From Buchananella felis (GTDB lineage: Bacteria > Actinomycetota > Actinomycetes > Actinomycetales > Actinomycetaceae), in assembly GCF_041380015.1 (NCBI RefSeq), contig NZ_CP159978.1: a stretch of 64,000 nucleotides of DNA. The stretch is one strand, 5' to 3'. The notes under the pieces are model-generated. The model worked only from the letters and a program-made list of their open reading frames with translations, had not been told where the DNA came from and searched no databases. Shown here piece by piece: positions 15,882 through 26,075 of the stretch. Position 1 is the stretch's first letter. Each line of letters opens with the position of its first letter. The position numbers and the translations under genes were made by a program.

Positions 15882-17102
15882 CTAACTGAACGCCCGCCCG
15901 AACTGGGTGACGTAGTAGCCCTCCCCCTGCGCAGAGCGCACGATCAGCCACTGGGCGTAGGTCATGGCCCCGTCGGGCTCCAGTTCCTGACCGGGCCGCC
16001 GAATCCCGCAGAAGAAGTCTCCCGCCTCCCCGCTCACCTCCAGTGGCAGTTTGCGCGCCGCGCCGTCCACCTCCGGCAGGGGTACGCCCAGCTCTCCGAT
16101 GAGCACGCACTCCTCCACCACCCCGCCGGGCGGGAAGATCGAGGCGCGGTAGTTGCTCACGCCGTTCGAGCAGGCCCCCAGGCAGCCGGTCTGGACCGCC
16201 TTCATGTTCTCGGGGCTGGTGTGCGCGGCGGCCGCCGCGTCGTTGCCAGCGGCCAGGGCGTCGTAGAACTCCTGCAGCTGCCAGGCCTGCGGGTGCTCCC
16301 ACATGCCCGCCGTGCTCTGGTAGCGCGTGGTCTGGTACTCGTATCGCTCCCTGCCCCACCACAGCACGATCGTCGCCTCCACGGGCGTGCCAGCCAGCGC
16401 GCCCGGCAGGGGTGCGGCGCGCACGTCCTGCACGGTCAGGTGCAGTTCGTTGCCGATGGTTTCCACTTTGGAGAAGCGAACCACCGGCACTTCCGCCTGC
16501 AACATGGTGCGGCCCCAGCCGGCCCACAGCTCGATCCCCGTGGCCAGCTCGCCGGCGCCGTTGTAGATCGCCACCGACTGCTGGGTCTCGCCCGTCTCCG
16601 CGACGCAGCTAAGCACGACGGCCGTAGCCGCGGCCTGCGCCGGCGAAACGTCGTGCACCGTCTCGATCCTCACCCGCCCCGCCCCAGTAGGGGAGGCCGC
16701 CGCGCCGTCGACGAAGTGCAGCGCGCCACTCTCCGGGCCAGGCAGCAGCGCCAGCTGGGCGCACTCCGGCGGGACCACCGCCCACGCGTCGGCCGGATCC
16801 GGCCAGAAACGGTTGGACGACGTTCCACCCGGCCGCAGCGAGCCGGCCCCCGCCTGTTCGCCGGGCGTGGAGGTGCCCGGGCTGGCCGCCTCCGTCCCCG
16901 CAGCGGCGGGCGAGGCGGTGGAAAGGCTAGGCGCGGGCGCCGCCGGGTGCGGCCCGGGCTGGTCCGCGTCGCTGCCGGCACCGGTGGCGATGAGCACTAC
17001 CGAGGCGGTCACCAGCGCGGCCCCCGCGATCAGCGAGGTCACGGCGTAGACCGGGTGGATGGGCCTCCTGCGGCGCGGCGGGCGGGACTGGTTTGCGGTC
17101 AT
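15882..17102 (-). CDS. Membrane-anchored extracytoplasmic protein, unknown function (paralogue B)
   Basis: This is the tandem duplicate of the neighbouring gene, with the same architecture. It has a basic N terminus (PPRRRRP), a single transmembrane segment (about 20-42), a low-complexity Pro/Ala/Ser linker and a cysteine-containing outer domain with TGCLGACSNGVSNYRA, EECVLIGELG and FFCGIRRPGQ. The 406-residue length is almost the same as paralogue A. Start choice: an ATG at 17102 is preferred to a GTG two codons earlier because GGGGCACAAT lies exactly six bases before it, as in paralogue A. Its position between xerD and parA is not part of the usual gene order and no partner gene is obvious. 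Confidence 0.75.
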   Translation of the reverse strand: MTANQSRPPRRRRPIHPVYAVTSLIAGAALVTASVVLIATGAGSDADQPGPHPAAPAPSLSTASPAAAGTEAASPGTSTPGEQAGAGSLRPGGTSSNRFWPDPADAWAVVPPECAQLALLPGPESGALHFVDGAAASPTGAGRVRIETVHDVSPAQAAATAVVLSCVAETGETQQSVAIYNGAGELATGIELWAGWGRTMLQAEVPVVRFSKVETIGNELHLTVQDVRAAPLPGALAGTPVEATIVLWWGRERYEYQTTRYQSTAGMWEHPQAWQLQEFYDALAAGNDAAAAAHTSPENMKAVQTGCLGACSNGVSNYRASIFPPGGVVEECVLIGELGVPLPEVDGAARKLPLEVSGEAGDFFCGIRRPGQELEPDGAMTYAQWLIVRSAQGEGYYVTQFGRAFS

Positions 17103-17162
17103 GCACACATTGTGCCCCCGGCCACTAACAAGAGAAGGAGAACGACGGGCAACAGACCGAAA

Positions 17163-18128
17163 TCAGCGCGCGCGGGGATGACTGGTGGCGTAGACCTCCC
17201 GCAGCGCCTGGGCCGTGACGCGCGTATAGATCTGCGTGGTGGTGACCGAGGCGTGCCCCAGCAGCTCCTGAACCACGCGCACGTCCGCCCCGGCATTCAG
17301 GATGTGGGTGGCAAACGAGTGGCGCAGCACGTGCGGGGAGATGTGCTCCTGCACGTCCGCGGCGGCGGCGGCCTCCCGCAGCACCGCCCAGGCAGACTGG
17401 CGCGAGAGCCGCTGCCCGCGCGCGTTCACGAACAGCGCGGGCGTGCCCTCGCCGCGCGCCACCAACTCCGGGCGGGCCACCGCGATGTAGCCGCGCAGCG
17501 CCGCCACCGCGTGACTACCCACCGGCACCACACGCTCCTTCCTGCCCTTTCCGCGCAGCAGCGCCGAGGCGGGTTCGCTCAGGCAGACGTCGTCCACGTC
17601 CATCCCCACCGCCTCGCTGATGCGCGCGCCGGTGGCGTAGAGGAACTCCAGCAGCGCCGCGTTGCGCGCACCGGCCGGGCCCGGCTTGCGGGCGGCCGCC
17701 GCCAGAATCGCCTCCACCGTGGGCAGGTCCAGCGCCTTGGGCAGCGCCTTGGGCACCGCCGGCCGGGCCACGTCCGCGCTCACGTCGCGGGCCACCACCC
17801 CCTCCTCCAACAGGAAGCGGTGCAGTCCACGCACAGAGGCCACCAGCCGGGCCGCAGAGGAAGCCGCCAGCGGCGTGCCACCGTCCTGCCCCAGCCGGCA
17901 GGCCTGCACGCAGGCCTCGATGTCCTGCTCGGTAAGGGCGGCAGCGTCGGCCACCTCCCTGCCAGCCAGAAAGGCGTTGTAACGCTGCAGGTCGCGGCGG
18001 TAGGAGGCAAGCGTGTTCTCCGCCAGGCCGCGCTCCACCCGCAAGTGGGCCAGGTAGAGCGGAATCTGGGCAGAAAGCGGGCCGGGCAACGCCTGCCCGT
18101 GCGGCGGCGCCTGCGTCGTTGCGGCCAC
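17163..18128 (-). CDS. xerD: Tyrosine site-specific recombinase XerD
   Basis: XerD, with XerC, resolves chromosome dimers at dif during division. The N-terminal SAM-like core-binding domain contains SYRRDLQRYNAFL. The catalytic domain shows all expected residues: Arg in YATGARISE, Lys in GKGRKERVVP, HVLRHSFATH, and GHASVTTTQIYTRV with the nucleophilic Tyr. The GTG at 18128 was chosen because GGGGAGG lies six bases upstream, giving 321 residues; ATG codons at 18149 and 18152 would add seven or eight. Position upstream of parA in a conserved housekeeping block argues for a chromosomal XerD, not a mobile-element integrase. Confidence 0.88.
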   Translation of the reverse strand: MAATTQAPPHGQALPGPLSAQIPLYLAHLRVERGLAENTLASYRRDLQRYNAFLAGREVADAAALTEQDIEACVQACRLGQDGGTPLAASSAARLVASVRGLHRFLLEEGVVARDVSADVARPAVPKALPKALDLPTVEAILAAAARKPGPAGARNAALLEFLYATGARISEAVGMDVDDVCLSEPASALLRGKGRKERVVPVGSHAVAALRGYIAVARPELVARGEGTPALFVNARGQRLSRQSAWAVLREAAAAADVQEHISPHVLRHSFATHILNAGADVRVVQELLGHASVTTTQIYTRVTAQALREVYATSHPRAR

Positions 18129-18241
18129 GACCTGCCTCCCCTCGCCCATCATGCGGACATAACGCCGTAAGGTTAGCGCCGTTTTCGTTTACAGGGAGCC
18201 AATCGGTACCCGGCAAGGCGCGCAACACCCGCCGCGCCAAC

Positions 18242-18247
18242 TAGGCT
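18242..18247 (+). promoter_or_regulatory. Candidate -10 (TAGGCT) of the tkt operon
   Basis: TAGGCT lies 35 bases before the tkt start codon in the divergent xerD-tkt region. It is a common actinobacterial -10 hexamer. No clear -35 is seen. Confidence 0.35.
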
Positions 18248-18282
18248 TGGACCTGCGAGTTGGAGTCAAACAAGGAGAGAAC

Positions 18283-20421
18283 GTGCCCGCGCCCCTAAAC
18301 CTGACCGAACTGGACCTCCGCGCAATTGACACCGCCAAGGTGCTGGCGGCCGACGCGGTAGAGAACGCAGGCCACGGCCACCCCGGCGCGGCGATCTCAC
18401 TCGCCCCCATCGCCTACACGCTCTTTCAGCGCTTCTTGCGGTACGACGTTGCCGACGACCGGTGGGAGGGCCGCGACCGGTTCGTGCTGTCGGCGGGACA
18501 CTCCGCCCTCACCCAGTACGTCCAGCTCTACCTGGCCGGCCTGGGCCTGGAACTGGACGACCTGAAGGCGCTGCGCACCTGGGGCTCCCTCACCCCCGGC
18601 CACCCCGAGCTGGGGCACACCAAGTTCGTCGAGACCACCACCGGTCCGCTCGGTGCGGGCCTGGCCACCGCCGTCGGTATGGCCTTCTCCCAGCGCCGCG
18701 TGCGCGGCCTGCTGGACCCGCACACCGAGGCCGGCAAGTCCCCGTTCGACCACCGCGTCTACGTGATCGCCTCCGACGGCGACCTGCAAGAGGGCGTGAC
18801 CGCAGAGGCATGCTCCCTGGCCGGCACCCAGGAGCTGGGCAACCTCATCGTGCTGTGGGACGACAACCGCATCTCGATCGAGGACAACACGGACATCGCC
18901 TTCACCGAGGACGTGCTGGGCCGCTACGACGCCTACGGCTGGCACACCCAGCGCGTGGACTTCACCGCCACCGGGCAGTACGTGGAGGACCTGGACGCCC
19001 TGGCCGCCGCCATCGAGACCGCCAAGGCAGACGCCCGCCCCTCCCTCATCGCGGTGCGCACCATCATCGGCTGGCCCTCCCCCACCAAGCAGAACACCGG
19101 TGGCATCCACGGCTCCAAGCTGGGCGGCGAGGAGCTGGCCGGGCTGAAGGAGGCCCTGGGCTTCGACCCGGCGCAGATGTTCGCCGTGGAAGAAGCAGTG
19201 GTGGAGCACACCCGCGCCGGCGCGGCCGCGCTCTCCGCCGCCGCCCGCAAGGAGTGGGACGAGCTCTACGCCGCCTGGGCGCAGGCCAACCCCGCCGGCG
19301 TCGAGCTCCTGGAGCGGCTGCAGGCCCGCCGCCTGCCCGAGGGCTGGCAGGAGTCCATCCCCGCCTTCGGCACCGGCAAGCCGATGGCCACGCGCGCCGC
19401 CTCCGGCGCCGTCCTCAGCGCCCTGGCCGGCGTGCTACCCGAGCTGTGGGGCGGCTCCGCCGACCTGGCCGGCTCCAACAACACCACCATGAAGGGCGAG
19501 CCCTCCTTCCTGCCCGCCCGCCGCTCCACCGGCGAGTTCGCCGGCCACGAGTACGGGCGCACCCTGCACTTCGGCATCCGCGAGCACGCCATGGGCTCCA
19601 TCCTCAACGGCATCGCCACCCAGGGACTCACCCGTCCCTACGGCGGCACCTTCCTGCAGTTCGCCGACTACATGCGCCCCGCCGTGCGCCTGGCCTGCCT
19701 CATGGACGTGCCCTCCATCTTCGTGTGGACCCACGACTCCATCGGCCTGGGCGAGGACGGCCCCACCCACCAGCCCGTGGAGCACCTGGCCGCGCTGCGC
19801 GCCATCCCAGGCCTGAGCGTCGTGCGTCCCGCCGACGCTGCCGAGACGGCCGTGGCCTGGCGCGAGGTGCTGGTGCGAGACAAGGCCGCCGGCCTAATCC
19901 TCTCCCGCCAGAACCTCGCCGACCCGGTACGCGACGAAGCCAGCGGCCTGGCCAGCGCCGAGGGCGTGGCCCGCGGCGGCTACGTGCTGCGCGAGGCCGG
20001 GGCCGTCGGCGGCGCAGGCCAGAGCACGGCCGGCGAGCAGGGGGCGGCCGGCAAGGTCGACGTCGTCCTCATCGCCACCGGCTCCGAGGTCGCGGTCGCG
20101 CTGGAGGCGCAGGAACTGCTGGCCGCCGAGGGCGTGGCCGCGCGCGTCGTGTCCATGCCGTGCGTGGAGTGGTTCGACGCGCAGGACGCCGACTACCGCG
20201 AGCAGGTCCTGCCCGCATCCGTACGTGCGCGGGTCACCGTGGAGGCCGGTATCGCCCAGAGCTGGTACCGCTTCCTCGGCGACGCCGGCGTGCCCGTCAG
20301 CCTGGAGCACTTCGGTGCCTCCGCCTCCGCCGAGCGCCTCTTCGAGGAGTACGGCTTCACCGCCCAGAACGTGGCCGCCGCCGCCCGCCAGTCCATCGCG
20401 CGCGCCGGCAGCGCCGCCTGA
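18283..20421 (+). CDS. tkt: Transketolase
   Basis: Transketolase moves two-carbon units between pentose-phosphate intermediates using thiamine diphosphate. The 712-residue protein has the N-terminal GHGHPGAAISLAP motif, the ThDP/Mg2+ motif SDGDLQEGVTAEA with NRISIED downstream, the pyrimidine domain with HFGIREHAMGSI and the D-S-IGLGEDGPTHQP segment, and a normal C-terminal domain. The GTG at 18283 follows AAGGAGAGAAC; the 12 codons upstream in the same frame are not preceded by a site. It is the first gene of tkt-pgi-zwf-opcA-pgl. Transaldolase (tal), which commonly follows tkt in this operon, is absent here. Confidence 0.96.
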   Translation: MPAPLNLTELDLRAIDTAKVLAADAVENAGHGHPGAAISLAPIAYTLFQRFLRYDVADDRWEGRDRFVLSAGHSALTQYVQLYLAGLGLELDDLKALRTWGSLTPGHPELGHTKFVETTTGPLGAGLATAVGMAFSQRRVRGLLDPHTEAGKSPFDHRVYVIASDGDLQEGVTAEACSLAGTQELGNLIVLWDDNRISIEDNTDIAFTEDVLGRYDAYGWHTQRVDFTATGQYVEDLDALAAAIETAKADARPSLIAVRTIIGWPSPTKQNTGGIHGSKLGGEELAGLKEALGFDPAQMFAVEEAVVEHTRAGAAALSAAARKEWDELYAAWAQANPAGVELLERLQARRLPEGWQESIPAFGTGKPMATRAASGAVLSALAGVLPELWGGSADLAGSNNTTMKGEPSFLPARRSTGEFAGHEYGRTLHFGIREHAMGSILNGIATQGLTRPYGGTFLQFADYMRPAVRLACLMDVPSIFVWTHDSIGLGEDGPTHQPVEHLAALRAIPGLSVVRPADAAETAVAWREVLVRDKAAGLILSRQNLADPVRDEASGLASAEGVARGGYVLREAGAVGGAGQSTAGEQGAAGKVDVVLIATGSEVAVALEAQELLAAEGVAARVVSMPCVEWFDAQDADYREQVLPASVRARVTVEAGIAQSWYRFLGDAGVPVSLEHFGASASAERLFEEYGFTAQNVAAAARQSIARAGSAA

Positions 20422-20498
20422 GCAACGCATCTACCCAAATCCCGCCCACCCAACACCGACAAACCGCGGCAAATAGGCAGCCGCTAGACGGAGGAATC

Positions 20499-22288
20499 AT
20501 GAGCAACGAAGAGATGATCGAAGAGACGCAGTGCTGCGAGGGGGGCTGCGGCGAGCCGGAGACCACCGAGGAGTTCCTGGAGGACGACGACCTGATCGTG
20601 GCGCTGGCCGGCCTGCCCTTCGAAGAGGACCAGGAGGAGGCCTGCGAGGGGGGCTGCGGCGGCGGGGACGAGGGCCCCACCCCGGCCCTCGAGGTCATGA
20701 CCACCGGCGTCGCCTCCGACGCCGCCTACGCGCACGTCGAGCGCCTGGTGGAGGACAAGATCGCCTCCCGCATCGCCGCGAAGGACTCCACCATCTGGGG
20801 CGAGGCCGCGCAGCCGGAGGCCTCCATCCGCCTGGGCTGGACCCACCTGCACACCACCTCCCGCGACCTGGTGGAGCCCATCCGCGCCCTGCGCGAGGAG
20901 CTGCTGGCCGACGGCATCGACCGCGTGGTACTGGCCGGCATGGGCGGCTCCTCCCTGGCCCCCGAGGTGATCGCCGGTACCTACGGCGTTGACCTGGTGG
21001 TGCTGGACTCCACCGACCCCGACCAGGTGGCGCGCGGCCTGTCCGGCGACCTGGCCCGCACCGTCCTGGTGGTCTCCTCCAAGTCCGGTGGCACCGTGGA
21101 GACCGACTCCCAGCGCCGCATCTTCGAGGCCGCCTTCACCGAGGCCGGCCTGGACGCCGCCAAGCACATCGTGGTGGTCACCGACCCGGGCTCGCCGCTG
21201 TTCCACGCCGCCACCGAGGCCGGCTACCGCAAGATCTTCGAGGCCGACCCGACCGTGGGTGGCCGCTTCTCCGCCCTGACCGCCTTCGGTCTGGTGCCGA
21301 CCGGTCTGGCCGGCGTGGACGTGGAGCAGCTGCTGAACGACGCTGCCGCAGTGGCCGACGAGCTGGCCGAGGACTCCCCCGCCAACCCGGCCCTGATCCT
21401 GGGCGCCGCCATCGCGGGCACCTACCCGCTGCGCGACAAGCTGGTGCTGGCCGACGACGGCTCCGGCCTGTTCCACTTCGGCGACTGGGCCGAGCAGCTG
21501 GTGGCCGAGTCCACCGGTAAGGACGGCGTTGGCCTGCTGCCCGTGGTGGCCTCCCTGGAGGCCCCCGAGCTGGCCGAGGAGGCCGGCGACGTGTTGCCGG
21601 TGTTCCTCTTCAACCTGGACGCCGACGAGGTGCTGCTGCGCTCCGACGCCGTGCACGTGGCCGGCCGCCTGGGCGCCGCCATGCTGCTGTGGGAGTACGC
21701 CACCGCCATCGCGGGCGTGCTGCTGGGCATCAACCCGTTCGACCAGCCCAACGTGGAGTCCGCCAAGGCCGCCGCGCGCGAGCTGCTGGAGAACACCCCG
21801 GAGCCGGAGGCCGCCGCGTTCGTGGAGGACGGCATCGAGGTGCGCGCCTCCGCCGGTCTGCTGGACGGCGTGACCACCGTCGAGGGCGCCCTCGAGGCCC
21901 TGTACGCCACCCTGGACGCGGACAAGGGCTACCTGGCCGTCATGGCCTACCTGGACCGCGAGGGCACGCCGGCCGGCGTGCTGGAGCCGGTGCGTGACGC
22001 CCTGGCCCGCCGCGTGGCCCGCCCCGTCACCTTCGGTTGGGGCCCGCGCTTCCTGCACTCCACCGGCCAGCTCCACAAGGGCGGCTTCCCGATCGGTGCG
22101 TTCCTGCAGATCACCGGCACCGCCACCGCCCAGCTGGACATCCCGGGCCGCGAGTTCGACCTGGCCACGCTGATCGGCGCGCAGGCCGCCGGTGACGCCG
22201 CTGTCCTGGCCGAGCACGACCGCCCGGTGGTGCGCTTCCACGTGCAGAACGCGGCCGCCCTGGAGCGCCTGGCCGCGCTCCTGCAGGC

Positions 22289-22292
<4 letters not shown>
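20499..22292 (+). CDS. pgi: Glucose-6-phosphate isomerase with Cys-rich acidic N-terminal extension
   Basis: The core (about residues 66-597) is a phosphoglucose isomerase of the actinobacterial type related to the second half of Tal-Pgi fusions. Motifs are LAGMGGSSLAPEV, VVSSKSGGTVETDS and HFGDWAEQ. It interconverts glucose 6-phosphate and fructose 6-phosphate. The ATG at 20499 follows GGAGG and is the only plausible start, since the frame upstream overlaps tkt. Residues 1-66 are an unusual extension with many Asp/Glu and five cysteines, including two copies of CEGGCG (about residues 13-18 and 49-54), encoded by the same 18-base sequence. I know of no such domain in Pgi; metal or redox binding is a guess. 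It overlaps zwf by four bases. Confidence 0.88.
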
Positions 22293-23833
<1,541 letters not shown>

Positions 23834-23841
23834 GAGTAGAT

Positions 23842-24843
23842 GTGCGAATCAAACTTGCTTACACCTCCTCCGCGAAGGTGGCCGCCCGGCTGCTGGAGCT
23901 GCGCGAATCGGGCGGCTCCTCTGCGCTCGGGCGCGTGCTGACGCTCGTGGTGGTGGTCCCCTCCCCCGCCGACGTGGAGGACGCCCTGGCGGCCACCACT
24001 GCGGCTTCCTTGGAGCACCCGTGCCGCGTGATCGTGGTGACCGGTTCGTGCGCCACGTGTAGCGAGGCGGACGCCGCGGAAGTCGGGATGGACGACGCTG
24101 CCGCCCCGGCCAACGGCGCGGTGACGCCGTGCGAGGAACCGCGCCTGGACGCGGAGATCCGCGTGGGCCGTGGGGCCGGTGCCAGCGACATCGTGGTGCT
24201 GAACGGGCGCGGCGAGGTGGGTGGTCCGGAGACCCTGATCGCCCCGCTGCTGCTGCCCGACTCCCCGATCGTGGTGTGGTGGCCCACCGACCCGCCCAAG
24301 GCGCCCAGCCAGGACCCGTTGGGCAAGCTGGCCCACCGGCGCATCACCGACTCGCGCGGCACGCAAAACCCGATCGAGCGACTCAAGGAGCTGGCCCAGC
24401 AGCACGTGCCGGGCGACTCGGACCTCTCCTGGTCCGGCGTGACCATCTGGCGCTCGCTGATCGTGCTGGCCGCCGGCGAGCCGCCGCTGGCGCCGATCAC
24501 GTCCGTCGACGTCTGGGGCAGCGCCACCCACCCGGCCGGGCGGCTCATCGGCGCCTGGCTGCGCGTCCAGTTGGGCGTGACCGTGCGCATGCACATCAAC
24601 CCGGAGGCGGCCACCGTCAACCGGGTGGTGCTGCACCGCGAGACTGGCGATGTGGAAATCGACCGTCCCGTGGGAAGTGCGGTGGCGGTGCTGCGTCGTC
24701 CAGGCGTCCCCGACGTCTCTCTGGCGCTGCCGCGGCGCACCACCGCGGACTGCCTGATGGAGGAACTGCGCCGGCTCGACGTGGACGCGATCTACGCGAA
24801 GGTGATCTCGCAGGGACTGGAGCTGGTCGAGGAGGTCCAGTGA
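23842..24843 (+). CDS. opcA: OpcA, glucose-6-phosphate dehydrogenase assembly protein
   Basis: OpcA is an allosteric partner required for full Zwf activity in cyanobacteria and actinobacteria. The 333-residue frame was cut to a GTG at 23842, preceded by AGGAG that overlaps the zwf stop codon; a longer open frame upstream is only the other frame of zwf. Recognisable features are the N-terminal VLTLVVVVPSPADVEDA segment, a cluster of cysteines (VTGSCATCSE), LIAPLLLPDSPIVVWWPT in the middle, and a mixed alpha/beta C-terminal domain. No enzymatic motif is visible, as expected. It overlaps pgl by four bases. Confidence 0.93.
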   Translation: MRIKLAYTSSAKVAARLLELRESGGSSALGRVLTLVVVVPSPADVEDALAATTAASLEHPCRVIVVTGSCATCSEADAAEVGMDDAAAPANGAVTPCEEPRLDAEIRVGRGAGASDIVVLNGRGEVGGPETLIAPLLLPDSPIVVWWPTDPPKAPSQDPLGKLAHRRITDSRGTQNPIERLKELAQQHVPGDSDLSWSGVTIWRSLIVLAAGEPPLAPITSVDVWGSATHPAGRLIGAWLRVQLGVTVRMHINPEAATVNRVVLHRETGDVEIDRPVGSAVAVLRRPGVPDVSLALPRRTTADCLMEELRRLDVDAIYAKVISQGLELVEEVQ

Positions 24844-25604
24844 GCAAGCAGGTTGCAAGCCGAGTCGTCGTGCTGCCGGACCTGGAGGCAGCGGCCGAGC
24901 TGGCAGGTGCCCGCCTGCTGGACGGCATCATCGCCGACCTGTCCACGCAGGACGTGACGCACGTGGTCCTCACCGGCGGCACCGCCGGCATCAGGATGCT
25001 GGTGCGCGCGGCGGCCAACCCGCTCGCGGCGGCCGTGGACTGGCGCCGGGTGCACATCTGGTGGGGCGACGAGCGCTACCTGGCTGAGAACCACCCGGAG
25101 CGCAACTCCTTCCAGGCGCACACGGCGCTGCTGGACCACCTGCCCGCGCCGGCCCACCTGCACCCCATCCCGGGGCCGCCGATGGCGCTGGAGCAGGCGG
25201 GCGTGGAGTTCGCGCGGGCGCTGGTGGCGCACGCCCGCGTGGGCGACGACCTGCCCCGCTTCGACCAGGTTTTCCTGGGCGTGGGGCCAGACGGGCACGT
25301 GGCCTCGATCTTCCCGGGGCACGCCACGCTGCAAGCCGGCGGGACCGTGGTGGTGGAGGCCAACTCCCCCAAGCCCCCGGCCGAGCGGGTCTCCCTGACC
25401 CTCGGGGCGCTTGCCACCGCGAAGCGGCTGACGTTCCTGATCGCCGGGGCGGACAAGGGCCCGGTCCTGGGCGAGATCGCCACCGACACGGACTGCGCCC
25501 TGCCTGCGGCGGTGCTGGACCGGCTCTCCGGGCACCACGGTGCCTGGTTGACCGACCAGCCCGCGCTGCAGGCCTCGGGGTTGCCCGGGGCGCTGGAGCG
25601 GTAG
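24840..25604 (+). CDS. pgl: 6-phosphogluconolactonase
   Basis: Pgl hydrolyses the lactone made by Zwf to 6-phosphogluconate. The 254-residue protein shows LTGGTAG near the N terminus, the IWWGDERYLAENHPERN segment and the family signature FLGVGPDGHVASIFPGH with the catalytic His. The start is a GTG overlapping the opcA stop as GTGA, with GAGGAGG upstream; the longer frame read through opcA is an artefact. It is the last gene of the operon; no strong simple hairpin follows, but the inverted 20-bp-spaced arrays begin about 30 bp downstream. Confidence 0.94.
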   Translation: MSKQVASRVVVLPDLEAAAELAGARLLDGIIADLSTQDVTHVVLTGGTAGIRMLVRAAANPLAAAVDWRRVHIWWGDERYLAENHPERNSFQAHTALLDHLPAPAHLHPIPGPPMALEQAGVEFARALVAHARVGDDLPRFDQVFLGVGPDGHVASIFPGHATLQAGGTVVVEANSPKPPAERVSLTLGALATAKRLTFLIAGADKGPVLGEIATDTDCALPAAVLDRLSGHHGAWLTDQPALQASGLPGALER

Positions 25605-25634
25605 CGGTCGCTAGGGGCGGGCCGAGGCTCGCTC

Positions 25635-25729
25635 AGACTTGTCAAACCGCGTCGAGACTTGTCCTGAGCGGCCCCGCCATTGACAAGTTCCGGCGGGCTT
25701 GGACAAGTTTCGGCGGGCTTGGACAAGGT
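25635..25729. repeat. Array A: five GACAAGTY motifs at 20-bp spacing, inverted
   Basis: Two AGACTTGTC copies (starts 25635 and 25655) are followed, after a short gap, by three copies in inverse orientation, GACAAGTT, GACAAGTT and GACAAGGT (25682, 25702, 25722). Within each orientation the spacing is exactly 20 bases, two helical turns. The three inverse copies lie in a tandem unit with GGCGGGCTTG between them. Confidence 0.75.
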
Positions 25730-25783
25730 TCAGCGGGCGCTTTCCGCGTGGCCGGGGCGCGCGGAGCTGCTGGGCCGGGTTCC

Positions 25784-25897
25784 AACTAGACGTTTGATGC
25801 TTCGACTCGACGTTTGCTGCTTCGACTCGACGTTAACCAGGGCCGGAACGTCTAGTTGAGTGCCCCAACGTCGAGTTGAAGATCGAAACGTCTAGTT
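25784..25897. repeat. Array B: six AACTMGACGTT motifs at 20-bp spacing, inverted
   Basis: Three forward copies start at 25784, 25804 and 25824 (AACTAGACGTT, GACTCGACGTT, GACTCGACGTT). Three inverse copies start at 25847, 25867 and 25887 (AACGTCTAGTT, AACGTCGAGTT, AACGTCTAGTT). Spacing inside each arm is exactly 20 bases, and the two 51-base arms surround a 12-base centre. As RNA the arms would pair as 11-bp helices separated by 9-nt internal loops; as DNA they would offer in-phase protein sites. Confidence 0.85.
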
Positions 25898-25953
25898 CAG
25901 ACAACGCGAGCGCCAGTCCACGGGCACCTTTAGAGCGCAACCCCCGTCCCAGT

Positions 25954-26075
25954 GCCGGCCCCTCCGCGTGGAGGCCCAGAGCACGGACGACGCTCCACCC
26001 AGCCCGTTGCTCGAGCCGGTCCCTCCGCGCGGAGGCCCGGAGCATGGACGACGTTCCGCCCGCCCCGTCGCTAGA
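25954..26075. repeat. 61-bp tandem duplication
   Basis: Two 61-base units (25954-26014 and 26015-26075) are mostly identical, and a third begins at 26076 with GCCGGCCCTC. Each unit contains CTCCGCG-GGAGG, an inverted repeat, and GGACGACG. No convincing gene spans the region, although short overlapping frames exist. Confidence 0.7.
26050..26064 (+). repeat. Dispersed 15-mer GACGTYCCGCCCGCC
   Basis: This copy is inside the second 61-bp unit. The other copies are at 10671, 45734 and 63815. Confidence 0.5.

Noticed and set aside
17163..18128. Integrase of a mobile element
   Set aside because: The recombinase matches XerD and sits in a conserved housekeeping block; no attachment repeats or phage genes are nearby.
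15804..18170. A 788-codon plus-strand frame opposite the paralogue pair and xerD
   Set aside because: His/Arg/Gly-rich translation without domains, exactly antisense to genes with clear motifs; high GC produces such long antisense frames.
25635..25897. Possible CRISPR array
   Set aside because: Motifs are only 8-11 bases, spacing is 20 bases with both orientations, and there are no unique 30-40 base spacers or cas genes.
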